From positions 186,001-250,000 of the forward strand of contig MKTZ01000026.1 of assembly GCA_001898505.1 (NCBI GenBank): 64,000 nt of DNA, given 5' to 3'. The DNA comes from Sphingobacteriales bacterium 50-39 (GTDB lineage: Bacteria; Bacteroidota; Bacteroidia; Chitinophagales; Chitinophagaceae). Both the position numbers and the translations under genes were made by a program. The notes beneath the pieces were generated by a model, which saw nothing but the letters and a program-made list of their open reading frames with translations, was not told the origin of the DNA and searched no databases. Numbering within the stretch: position 1 is the stretch's first letter; the number at the start of each line of letters is the position of its first letter. Below, piece after piece: positions 25,419 through 33,192 of this stretch.

Positions 25419-25433
25419 CGTAGATCTGAAACA

Positions 25434-26927
25434 TCAGAACCTGTAACGGATCCCCAGGGTCACCGGGAGTGCGATGAGGTGATAGTCCATGGCAGCGGCC
25501 TTGTTGGAAAAATACTGTCCGCTGACGGAGGCTGCCAGACCGAACTTGCAGCTAAAGAAGTAGGCGATGCTCATTTTGACGCCGCCCGTAGGTCCCCCTT
25601 TTACACCTGGCTTTGTCGTTAGTGTATTGCCGCTGTTCACGATCTGGTCCTTTGAAACAATGGACCAGCCGGCGGAAAAAGAAATATTCGACTGCCAGCG
25701 CAAGGGGCCGCCAATGGTGAACTTTCCAAAAAGCTGGACGGGTATGATGGGCTTACCGACATAAACAGTATTGTATGTATTGGAGGCAGAGCCGGGGTAA
25801 GCTACATCATCCTGATAAGAAAGTGTGATATAGCCGGCAGAGATGCCCGCCTGGAACCAGGGTTTGAATATCCGGGAGATGGCCAGCTCCGCAGCGGGAT
25901 GGCTGCCATCCGTACGGGTGTGGGTAGTCGTGTTGTCAAATCTTGGTATGGAGCTGTAAGAGATGCCCCCATCCAATGCTATTTCCCATTTCTTGTTACA
26001 GCCGACATTGCTCTTGGCGTATTCGGTGATATATGCAGTATCGGAAAGTATATATTGTAGGCTGTCGATCCTGCCCTTCGAGCTGTCGACGACCAGGCGG
26101 GGACGCATCTGAATAACGGTGTCACGGCATACCAGCATACGGCTTAGGACATCGATGGAGGACACCGTAATGGTATGTCGTCCCAGACTGTCCCTAAAAG
26201 TAGTAACGGTATCGATGTTGCGAATAAGGGTGAACAATGTATCCCGCCCTTCTATACCATGACGCTTGCGCAAAGCCAGGATCCTTCCCTGATAGAAACT
26301 GATCTTTATATGCAGAGGGCGATCCGTTGCGTTGGGTTTTATCTCCAGCGGGTTGATCCTTGTCTCAGCCTGTATCAATTTACAGCAGGCATTTTCATCT
26401 TCAGCACGATTGGGATAGAAGGCATTCCCGCAGGTATGCAGGATATAGAACCAGCAGCCGGATGGTCCCGTGATCTTCCAGGCAGGTACGCCACGACGTC
26501 CTTCTCCGGCAGGATTCAGACGCACATATATATAATTGTATTGCGGCTTGTCTTTATTATAGAATCCCAGGTTGCCAATAGCGCCATCCTGTACAAAGCT
26601 CTTCTTTACATGTATCGTGTGGAGGTCTTTATATCCATTGACAAAGCCAATGTCCTTCAGCAATTGATCAAATATCCTGAACTCCTCGGGATATTGCTTC
26701 CGGCTTTCAGGGTCCTTGACAAAATGAATGACGAGATTGGGAGTAGTGACACCTTTCTCACGCTGCAGAAAAGGGAATTGAGGATGATTGCCCAGTTTGT
26801 CGGTGAACAGGCGGGGATGTTCATGTGTATCAAAAAGAAAGAGAGGCGAACTTTTCCTGCAATTATCCTGAGGCCGGGCCTGTTCGAAAACAAACACCAA
26901 TACCATCAATAAAAAATATCTCATCAA
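25434..26927 (-). CDS. Unrecognised secreted protein with C-terminal outer-membrane beta-barrel
   Basis: 497 residues. The signal peptide is MMRYFLLMVLVFVFEQARP or similar. Residues about 25-200 form a cysteine-containing region (DNCRKSS, GPSGCWFYILHTCGN, ENACCKLIQ) that I do not recognise. Residues 200-300 contain repeated short beta segments with Asp-Thr-Val (TLIRNIDTVTTF, VCRDTVIQM). From about 310 the sequence becomes alternating beta strands typical of a small outer-membrane barrel (WEIALDGGISYSS, FQAGISAGYITLSY, FGLAASVSGQYFSN) and ends in GIRYRF, a good barrel-terminal signature. The N-terminal part may be a periplasmic or surface domain. No function is offered. It is transcribed toward the VOC gene with a 27-base gap. 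Confidence 0.7.
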   Translation of the reverse strand: MMRYFLLMVLVFVFEQARPQDNCRKSSPLFLFDTHEHPRLFTDKLGNHPQFPFLQREKGVTTPNLVIHFVKDPESRKQYPEEFRIFDQLLKDIGFVNGYKDLHTIHVKKSFVQDGAIGNLGFYNKDKPQYNYIYVRLNPAGEGRRGVPAWKITGPSGCWFYILHTCGNAFYPNRAEDENACCKLIQAETRINPLEIKPNATDRPLHIKISFYQGRILALRKRHGIEGRDTLFTLIRNIDTVTTFRDSLGRHTITVSSIDVLSRMLVCRDTVIQMRPRLVVDSSKGRIDSLQYILSDTAYITEYAKSNVGCNKKWEIALDGGISYSSIPRFDNTTTHTRTDGSHPAAELAISRIFKPWFQAGISAGYITLSYQDDVAYPGSASNTYNTVYVGKPIIPVQLFGKFTIGGPLRWQSNISFSAGWSIVSKDQIVNSGNTLTTKPGVKGGPTGGVKMSIAYFFSCKFGLAASVSGQYFSNKAAAMDYHLIALPVTLGIRYRF

Positions 26928-27161
26928 GGGGTAAGGGGTTAAGATACAATGGGCTTAGATACATGGCCCTCGGCCACTGCCGGCAATAACGTATAAACGC
27001 ATGTTTTGGTATATCGCTAATATATTATCCACTATTAAATAGGGCGTTAACAATTGAATAAAAATAACTTATTATAAGGTTCCGTTAAACCTTCCAAAAT
27101 ACAATCCGTCCTAACCGGGATCAACTAAAAAACTAAAACCTCCATCTAAAAATCGTAATGT

Positions 27162-28148
27162 ATGAAAACAAGGTCGTTGTATCTCATCGGGGCCGCCGTC
27201 ACCCTTATGAGCATTTTGTATGCTTGTAAAAAGGATAATAACAGTAATAATAATACCACATCGAGCACTGATCTTCAAACGCAGTCGGATGACCAGACAC
27301 AGGTCACAAATGAAAACGACGCAGTAGTAAATGATGTAAATGTGGCGCTTGGCAGCCAGTCCACGGTCACGGGCGCCAGTATCAATCCCGGCTATCAGCA
27401 GGGTGTTGCTGCCCAGGGTGGAAACAGCATACAGAGCCCGATATGTGACGCCACATTGACACTCGACACCACCTCAAGCACCCGGGTGCTAACGATCACG
27501 TATAATGGGAATAATTGCGCCGTTACCCGTACCCGCACCGGTACTGTCGTGGTTACCTGGCCCGCAGGTCAAAATTGGCGCAACAAGGGCGCTGTCATCA
27601 CCGTCAATATCCAAAACCTGAAGATCACCCGTATCAGGGATGGCAGGAGCATCACGATCAATGGCACGCATATCTATACGAATGTCAACGGTGGAAGCCT
27701 GATCGACCTGGCTCTTGGGAAGGTCAGCAGCGTTACCCACACCGTCACCAGCGACAATATGTCCATCACTTTTGATAATGGCACCACCCGTACCTGGCAT
27801 GTTGCCCGTATGAGGGTATATAGCCTCTCAGGACAGAGCATATTGATTACGCAGACGGGTACGCATACAGATGGCACTACCACCAGTATCTCCGAATGGG
27901 GCGTCAACCGCTGGGGCAATGCGTTTGAAAATGTCATTACCACCCCGCTGACAGTGGATGGGAATTGTAACTGGCGCCTGACAGGTGGCGCCATCGAGAC
28001 CATTCGTCCCGAAGTGACCACAACACTGACCTTTGGCCTGGATTCCACCGGCAATCCGACTGGCTGCCCCGTAAGCGGCGGCTCTTACTATTTCAAACTG
28101 GTATGGCAGGGCGGCGGAAAGTCGTATACGTTCATCCTCCCCTACTAA
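27162..28148 (+). CDS. Unrecognised lipoprotein, beta-rich
   Basis: 328 residues. Lipoprotein signal with lipobox ILYAC at about residue 22, followed by KKDNN and a Ser/Thr/Asn/Gln linker to about 50. The mature part is rich in Thr and Val in an alternating pattern (TLTLDTTSSTRVLTITYNGNNC, GTVVVTWPAGQNW, ITINGTHIYTNVNGG, TLTFGLDSTGNPTGCPVSGG), indicating an all-beta fold. Four mature cysteines could form two disulfides. The Asn/Gly-rich look resembles Bacteroidota surface lipoproteins of unknown role. It stands alone: divergent from the upstream gene and closed by a strong terminator, so it is probably monocistronic. Confidence 0.75.
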   Translation: MKTRSLYLIGAAVTLMSILYACKKDNNSNNNTTSSTDLQTQSDDQTQVTNENDAVVNDVNVALGSQSTVTGASINPGYQQGVAAQGGNSIQSPICDATLTLDTTSSTRVLTITYNGNNCAVTRTRTGTVVVTWPAGQNWRNKGAVITVNIQNLKITRIRDGRSITINGTHIYTNVNGGSLIDLALGKVSSVTHTVTSDNMSITFDNGTTRTWHVARMRVYSLSGQSILITQTGTHTDGTTTSISEWGVNRWGNAFENVITTPLTVDGNCNWRLTGGAIETIRPEVTTTLTFGLDSTGNPTGCPVSGGSYYFKLVWQGGGKSYTFILPY

Positions 28149-28170
28149 CACAATTTTTTCCTATCAAAAA

Positions 28171-28194
28171 GGCCAGCATCAGCTGGCCTTTTTT
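28171..28194 (+). terminator. Rho-independent terminator
   Basis: GGCCAGC (28171-28177), a 4-base loop, GCTGGCC (28182-28188), then TTTTTT. It closes the lipoprotein gene 22 bases after its stop and lies only 15 bases before the kinase ATG. Confidence 0.9.
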
Positions 28195-28209
28195 GTTTAA
28201 TTTGCCTTT

Positions 28210-29610
28210 ATGGAAAACGTCAGCGCAGAATGGCTTGGCTCCCTCGAGGCCTTGAAAGAAGTCCCATTAGAACAGCTGCAGTGGATGATCGAAAACAGCA
28301 CTGTCACCGAAATCCCGGACGGAGATTTTATCTTCCGATCAGGCGAGCCCATGAAAGGCACGCATGTCCTGCTGGAAGGAAGGATAAAGATGTATCTCGT
28401 GCAGAACAATGAGATGCGGGACGTCCTCTACATAGAAAAGGACGCCATCTTCGGCTATCTCCCCTTCTCCCGTGGACTGGTAGCCAAGGCAATGGGACAG
28501 GCTCTCGGCAATACCCGCGTCATGACCCTGCCAATGGACAAGACGAGGGAGATGATCGCCAAACATTTCGAGCTGACACAGGCGCTGGTGCATATCATGA
28601 CTACCCGGGTACGGAACTTCACCGCCTATCAGCAGCAGAATGAAAAAATGATGGCCCTCGGAAAACTGTCAGCGGGCCTCGCACATGAGCTGAACAACCC
28701 CGCCGCTGCCATCGTAAGAGGCTCTTCCTCGCTAATACAGCATCTTCAGCTGGAACCCACCTCCTTTAAAGAGGTCATGGCCATCCGGATGGAAGAAAAA
28801 GAAGTGGACATCGTAACAAAGAAGCTGTTTGAAATATTGAACAGAGGCGAAAGACCCAAACTGACGCTTATCCAACGCACCGAAAAAGAAGATGCCGTAA
28901 GGGACTGGCTGGATGACCATCATGTAATCAACAGCGACGAGGTAGCGGAGAACTTTGTGGATTATGCCTTTACCTGCGAGGACATGGAATCTTTTAAGGA
29001 ACATATCCCCGAAAAATACCTCTCACCCGTCTTTAACTGGATCAATACCAACCTGGTGACGGAAAGAATGGTGATGGATATACAGAACTCCTCACAGAGG
29101 ATCTCAGACCTCGTGAAATCCATCAAAAGCTTTACCCATATGGATCAGGGTAAAGGAAAGGATTATACGGATATTCACGAAGGTCTCCGCAATACCCTCG
29201 TTATCCTTCAGCATAAGATAAAAAAAGGGAATATCACAGTGACAGAACAGTACGATGACACCCTGCCAAAAGTTAAGGCCATGGTAGGAGAATTGAACCA
29301 GGTATGGACTAACCTGATCGACAATGCCCTGGATGCCATGGAAGTAAATAAGAAAGGGCAGCTGACCATCCACACCCGACGGGACAGGGAGTTTGTGGAA
29401 GTGACGATCACAGATGATGGACCGGGTATACCTGACGAGATAAAATCACAGATATTCGACCCCTTCTTTACCACCAAAGAGATTGGAAAGGGCACGGGAT
29501 TGGGACTTGATGTAGTCATGCGGATCGTACAGCAGCATCGTGGTTCCGTCAAGGTCAACTCCCGGCCAGGGCGGACGGACTTCATCGTCTGCTTCCTCAT
29601 AGACGGTTAG
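28210..29610 (+). CDS. Cyclic-nucleotide-binding-domain histidine kinase
   Basis: 466 residues, no membrane segment, so cytoplasmic. Residues about 15-135 are a CRP-type nucleotide-binding domain (IPDGDFIFRSGEPMKGTHVLLEGRIKMY), but the phosphate-binding cassette is not canonical, so the ligand may differ from cAMP. The H-box KLSAGLAHELNNP places the phospho-accepting His at 159. The ATPase has N-box NLIDNALDAM (368-377), DDGPGIPDE (402-410) and FFTTKEIGKGTGLGL (419-433). Between the H-box and the N-box lie about 210 residues, roughly 100 more than usual, so an extra charged helical insert splits the dimerisation region. The response-regulator fusion protein starts 69 bases downstream and is its likely partner. 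Confidence 0.88.
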   Translation: MENVSAEWLGSLEALKEVPLEQLQWMIENSTVTEIPDGDFIFRSGEPMKGTHVLLEGRIKMYLVQNNEMRDVLYIEKDAIFGYLPFSRGLVAKAMGQALGNTRVMTLPMDKTREMIAKHFELTQALVHIMTTRVRNFTAYQQQNEKMMALGKLSAGLAHELNNPAAAIVRGSSSLIQHLQLEPTSFKEVMAIRMEEKEVDIVTKKLFEILNRGERPKLTLIQRTEKEDAVRDWLDDHHVINSDEVAENFVDYAFTCEDMESFKEHIPEKYLSPVFNWINTNLVTERMVMDIQNSSQRISDLVKSIKSFTHMDQGKGKDYTDIHEGLRNTLVILQHKIKKGNITVTEQYDDTLPKVKAMVGELNQVWTNLIDNALDAMEVNKKGQLTIHTRRDREFVEVTITDDGPGIPDEIKSQIFDPFFTTKEIGKGTGLGLDVVMRIVQQHRGSVKVNSRPGRTDFIVCFLIDG

Positions 29611-29679
29611 TTATCCTTGACAAACGGCAGTCGGCCGGAAGCATTATTAATTTAAATTGCAGCTCAACAGACCCATTTT

Positions 29680-31341
29680 ATGAACCAACCGATCATTTTT
29701 TCCATCGACGATGACGCACAGGTCCTACGCGCTATCGCGCGTGACCTTAGAAGCCATTATCGCAATGATTACAGGATATTGAGCACCACTTCAGCCAGGG
29801 AAGCGCTGGATAGTCTGTTGGACCTGAAGAATAAATCCGAAACAGTGGCGCTGATCATTTCGGATCAGCGCATGCCGGAAATGGAAGGAGTGGATTTTTT
29901 CAAACATGCCATCGAATACTTTCCGGACGCCAAACGTGTGCTGTTAACAGCCTACTCCGATACAGATGCCGCCATCCGGGCCATCAACGATATTCAGCTG
30001 GATTACTATCTGATGAAACCCTGGGATCCCCCGGAGGACAGATTATATCCTGTTATCAATGGATTGCTGGAGGACTGGCAAAGCACGTACCGGCCGGCCT
30101 TTAAAGGGATCAAGGTCCTTGGCTATCAATTCTCGCCCAAGTCACACGACATAAAAGAATTCCTTTCAGGGAACCTGGTCCCTTATCAATGGCTGGATGT
30201 GGAAAGCAACGAGGAAGGCGGGCATCTGATGAAGCTGAATAATATACTTTCAAAGGATCTTCCCGCAATGTTCCTGGAAGATGGCAGCTTTCTTACTTCG
30301 CCGTCTATTCCGGTGGTAGCTGAGAAGATAGGCCTGACTCCATCTATCAGGAACAATATGTACGACGTGGTGATCATTGGCGCGGGTCCGGCAGGTCTTG
30401 CTGCATCCGTATACGGCGCCTCTGAAGGGCTAAAGACCCTGCTCGTCGAACGTCATTCCCCCGGCGGACAGGCAGGGACCAGCTCGAGGATCGAAAACTA
30501 TTTAGGCTTTCCCACAGGACTCAGCGGCGCGGAGCTTACCCGGCGGGCCGTTACCCAGGCCAGCCGTCTGGGAGCAGAGCTTTTTTGCCCCGGATATGTA
30601 AAGGACATCCGGCAGAAGGACGGATATAAAAAAGTAATTTTGGATAACGATCAATGTATCGACACCCATTCCATCGTGATCACTACCGGCGTCGATTATC
30701 GAAAGCTGGATACAAGGGGCGTGGCGGATTTTACAGGGGCCGGTATTTATTATGGGGCCGCCATGACCGAAGCCGCGGCCTTCCGGGATAAAGAGGTCTA
30801 TGTCGTAGGCGGGGGTAATTCTGCGGGACAGGCAGCCATGTATCTCTCCAAGTTTGCCAAAAATGTGTATGTCCTTATCCGCAAAAGCGACCTTATCAGC
30901 ACGATGTCCGCCTATCTCATTGACCAGTTGGCCACGCGCCCTAATGTCCAGGTGATGGGAAAGAAAGAGATCAGCGCGGCCTCGGGCAATGGGCGACTGG
31001 AGGAGCTGACCATCGAGGATGTCGATTCACGGACTTCGGAGACACGCCGGGCGGATGCGCTCTTTATTTTTATCGGGGCCCGTCCATATACAGACTGGAT
31101 CGGCCTGGATATCATAAAAGATGAAAAGGGATTCCTGGAGACGGGCCGTGACCTGAAGACCTATGCCGATTTTAGCAAAATATGGAAGCAGGACCGGGAC
31201 CCCTATTTGTTGGAGACAAGCTGTCCCGGCATTTTTGCGGCAGGAGATGTACGGGCAGGAGCGATGAATCGCGTGGCTTCTGCCGTCGGCGAAGGGTCAA
31301 TGGCCATCAGCTTTGTCCATAAATACCTTGCAGAAGTATAA
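29680..31341 (+). CDS. Response regulator fused to thioredoxin-reductase-like flavoprotein lacking CxxC
   Basis: 553 residues. Residues 1-130 are a receiver domain: acidic D10-D12, phospho-acceptor D62 in IISDQRMP, T90 and K113. Residues about 140-220 resemble a glutaredoxin/thioredoxin fold without a CxxC (IKVLGYQFSPKSHDIKEFL). Residues 227-553 follow the TrxB layout: FAD motif GAGPAGLAAS (234-243), PGGQAGTSSRIENYLGFP, NADPH motif VVGGGNSAGQAAMYL (375-389) and second FAD motif GIFAAGDVR (517-525). Where TrxB has CATC, this protein has YYGAAMTEA (357-365), with no cysteine pair. It is therefore not a standard thioredoxin reductase. Phosphorylation by the adjacent kinase could gate a flavin-dependent redox activity. 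Such fusions are known as an annotated family, but I know of no established function. Confidence 0.9.
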   Translation: MNQPIIFSIDDDAQVLRAIARDLRSHYRNDYRILSTTSAREALDSLLDLKNKSETVALIISDQRMPEMEGVDFFKHAIEYFPDAKRVLLTAYSDTDAAIRAINDIQLDYYLMKPWDPPEDRLYPVINGLLEDWQSTYRPAFKGIKVLGYQFSPKSHDIKEFLSGNLVPYQWLDVESNEEGGHLMKLNNILSKDLPAMFLEDGSFLTSPSIPVVAEKIGLTPSIRNNMYDVVIIGAGPAGLAASVYGASEGLKTLLVERHSPGGQAGTSSRIENYLGFPTGLSGAELTRRAVTQASRLGAELFCPGYVKDIRQKDGYKKVILDNDQCIDTHSIVITTGVDYRKLDTRGVADFTGAGIYYGAAMTEAAAFRDKEVYVVGGGNSAGQAAMYLSKFAKNVYVLIRKSDLISTMSAYLIDQLATRPNVQVMGKKEISAASGNGRLEELTIEDVDSRTSETRRADALFIFIGARPYTDWIGLDIIKDEKGFLETGRDLKTYADFSKIWKQDRDPYLLETSCPGIFAAGDVRAGAMNRVASAVGEGSMAISFVHKYLAEV

Positions 31342-31351
31342 AACTTATTAT

Positions 31352-31624
31352 ATGCACACCGATCCATCCTGTTCACATATAGAGGCCATCGAAAAATTAA
31401 AGAAGTCGAAAGACTATGTCTGTGAAGAATGTATAAAGACGGGCGACGAATGGGTGCACCTCCGGGTCTGCCAGACCTGCGGCGCTACCCTATGCTGCGA
31501 TGACTCGCCCAACAGGCATATGACCAGACACAACCATCAGACTCACCACCCCGTCATCACCTCGGCCCAACCGGGTGAACAATGGCTCTGGTGTTACAAA
31601 GACCGCATTTTCGCTGAGTATTAA
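31352..31624 (+). CDS. UBP-type zinc finger protein
   Basis: 90 residues from the ATG at 31352, 10 bases after the preceding stop; an in-frame ATG at 31313 would overlap that gene. It is essentially one domain. Candidate zinc ligands are C7, H9, C24, C27, C40, C43, C48/C49 and the histidines of RHMTRHNHQTHHP (residues 55-67). The WVHLRVCQTCG core (34-44) and WLWCYKD at the C-terminus complete the ZnF-UBP pattern. In eukaryotes (USP5, HDAC6) this domain binds the free C-terminal Gly-Gly of ubiquitin. Bacteria generally lack ubiquitin, so the ligand here may be the C-terminal tail of another protein. The tight spacing to the flavoprotein suggests the three genes work together. Confidence 0.88.
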   Translation: MHTDPSCSHIEAIEKLKKSKDYVCEECIKTGDEWVHLRVCQTCGATLCCDDSPNRHMTRHNHQTHHPVITSAQPGEQWLWCYKDRIFAEY

Positions 31625-31782
31625 ATCTGGCATGAAAATTTCATGGTGTCAACGGAACCCGCCTACCACCAATTCTCTATTCCGCTTATTAACTTCCCTG
31701 ATCGATCTACACCGTAGAAGAGAACTTGCTTGTCTCACCGTGTTCCTCAAATAAAGAGTTGAAAATTAACAATCAAGATCAT

Positions 31783-31860
31783 ATGACACCGGAAATAAAA
31801 CAAAACCTTCTTATTGTCCTGCTCTCCGCCATTTTTATCTTCCTGATATTCATCAGCTGA
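31783..31860 (+). CDS. Possible 25-residue single-pass membrane peptide
   Basis: ATG at 31783 to TGA at 31858-31860 encodes 25 residues: a short polar start (TPEIKQN) and then about 17 hydrophobic residues ending in Ile-Ser. It is spaced 44 bases before the dihydroorotase-like ATG. It could be a small membrane protein or a chance open frame. The rest of 31625-31904 shows no other coding signal. A TATCTTCG box (31882-31889), one mismatch from TAnnTTTG, precedes the next gene. Confidence 0.35.
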   Translation: MTPEIKQNLLIVLLSAIFIFLIFIS

Positions 31861-31904
31861 TCATCCTGTATACAAATTCCGTATCTTCGCGCAATTCTTT
31901 GGAA

Positions 31905-33185
31905 ATGAAGATACTCATTCAGCAGGCTACTATCATCGACCGCCTGTCGCCTCACAACGGACAGCATCGGGATATACTCATAGAAAATGGCCGGATAAAG
32001 GCCATTGCACAGCACTTGCAGGCTACTGCCGACAAGGTGATCCATCATCCCGGACTGCATGTCTCTCCAGGCTGGGTAGACATATTTTCCCATTTCTGCG
32101 ATCCCGGCTATGAATATAAGGAGACCCTCGAGACTGGAGCCAATGCCGCAGCGGCAGGAGGATTCACAGATGTCTTTGTCATACCCAATACCAAACCCGT
32201 CGTCGACAGCAAGTCTCAGGTAGAATATATCCGGAGCCGGTCGGCCCTGCTCCCCGTGAACATACGACCCATCGGAGCCCTGACAAAGGGATTGGAGGGC
32301 AAAGATCTGGCCGAGATGTACGACATGCGTCACAGCGGCGCCGTCGCCTTTAGCGATGGTACCAGCCCTGTACAGTCGGCAGGTCTGTTACTGAAAGGAC
32401 TGCAATATGTAAAGGCATTCGCGGGAGTGGTGATCCAGGTGCCGGACGACCGTACCGTAGGGGCCAATGGGCTGATGAACGAAGGCATCGTCTCCACCCG
32501 GCTCGGCCTGCCCGGCAAACCCATGATGGCCGAAGAGCTGATCATCGCCCGGGACATCAAGCTGGCCCGGTATACGGATTCCCGTCTGCACTTCACAGGA
32601 GTCAGCTCTCCCCGTGGACTGGAATATATACGAAGGGCAAAAGAGGGGGGTCTTGCTGTCACCTGTTCGGTGACACCTTATCATCTCTTTTTCACCGATG
32701 CCCACCTTGTCAATTACGACACCAACCTGAAGGTCTTCCCCCCCCTGCGGGACGAGGCTTCGGTAACGGCGCTGAAACAATCTGTCCTGGATGGAACGAT
32801 AGATTGTGTGGCCTCGCATCACCTGCCCCATGAATACGACAGCAAGACCATAGAGTTTGAATATGCCAAGGCCGGAATGACAGGACTGGATATAGCCTAT
32901 GCCGCGCTGCGGACGGCGATCCCGGAGCTGAGGGTCGAACGGACAGTGGATCTGTTATCCTACTCGCCAAGGAATATCTTTGGGATGGAGCAGCCATCCA
33001 TCATAGAAGGCGGGGCAGCTTGTCTCAGCCTGTTCGATCCCGCAGGGACGACAAAAGTGGAGGAAGGTATGCTGCGGTCAAAGTCGAAGAACACGGCTTT
33101 CCTTGGTCAGACCCTCAAAGGACGTGCGCTGGGTATCCTCAACGGAGAGAGGCTGGTATGGAGTGATCTCTCACACCAATCATAA
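31905..33185 (+). CDS. Dihydroorotase-like amidohydrolase, probably catalytically dead
   Basis: 426 residues from the ATG at 31905; a TTG 6 bases earlier also keeps the frame. The fold is clearly dihydroorotase class I: GWVDIFSHFCDPGYEYKETL near 57, AAAAGGFTDVFVIPNTKP near 81, GALTKGLEGKDLAEM near 124, GAVAFSDG near 145 and VFPPLRDE near 277. Key residues are changed. The HxH metal pair of the DxHxHxR motif reads F61-S-H63 with Cys for the substrate Arg (C65), the His of the HVS motif is Gly (G232), and the catalytic Asp of the TDHAPH motif is His (H305 in SHHLPHE). It is therefore likely a non-catalytic homologue. I would not infer pyrimidine synthesis from this gene. It heads a plus-strand run with DUF4199 and glycosyltransferase genes. 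Confidence 0.85.
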   Translation: MKILIQQATIIDRLSPHNGQHRDILIENGRIKAIAQHLQATADKVIHHPGLHVSPGWVDIFSHFCDPGYEYKETLETGANAAAAGGFTDVFVIPNTKPVVDSKSQVEYIRSRSALLPVNIRPIGALTKGLEGKDLAEMYDMRHSGAVAFSDGTSPVQSAGLLLKGLQYVKAFAGVVIQVPDDRTVGANGLMNEGIVSTRLGLPGKPMMAEELIIARDIKLARYTDSRLHFTGVSSPRGLEYIRRAKEGGLAVTCSVTPYHLFFTDAHLVNYDTNLKVFPPLRDEASVTALKQSVLDGTIDCVASHHLPHEYDSKTIEFEYAKAGMTGLDIAYAALRTAIPELRVERTVDLLSYSPRNIFGMEQPSIIEGGAACLSLFDPAGTTKVEEGMLRSKSKNTAFLGQTLKGRALGILNGERLVWSDLSHQS

Positions 33186-33192
33186 TTTTAAT

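Noticed and set aside
31905-33185. Functional pyrC
   Set aside because: Several metal and catalytic residues are replaced, so a pyrimidine-synthesis assignment is not supported.
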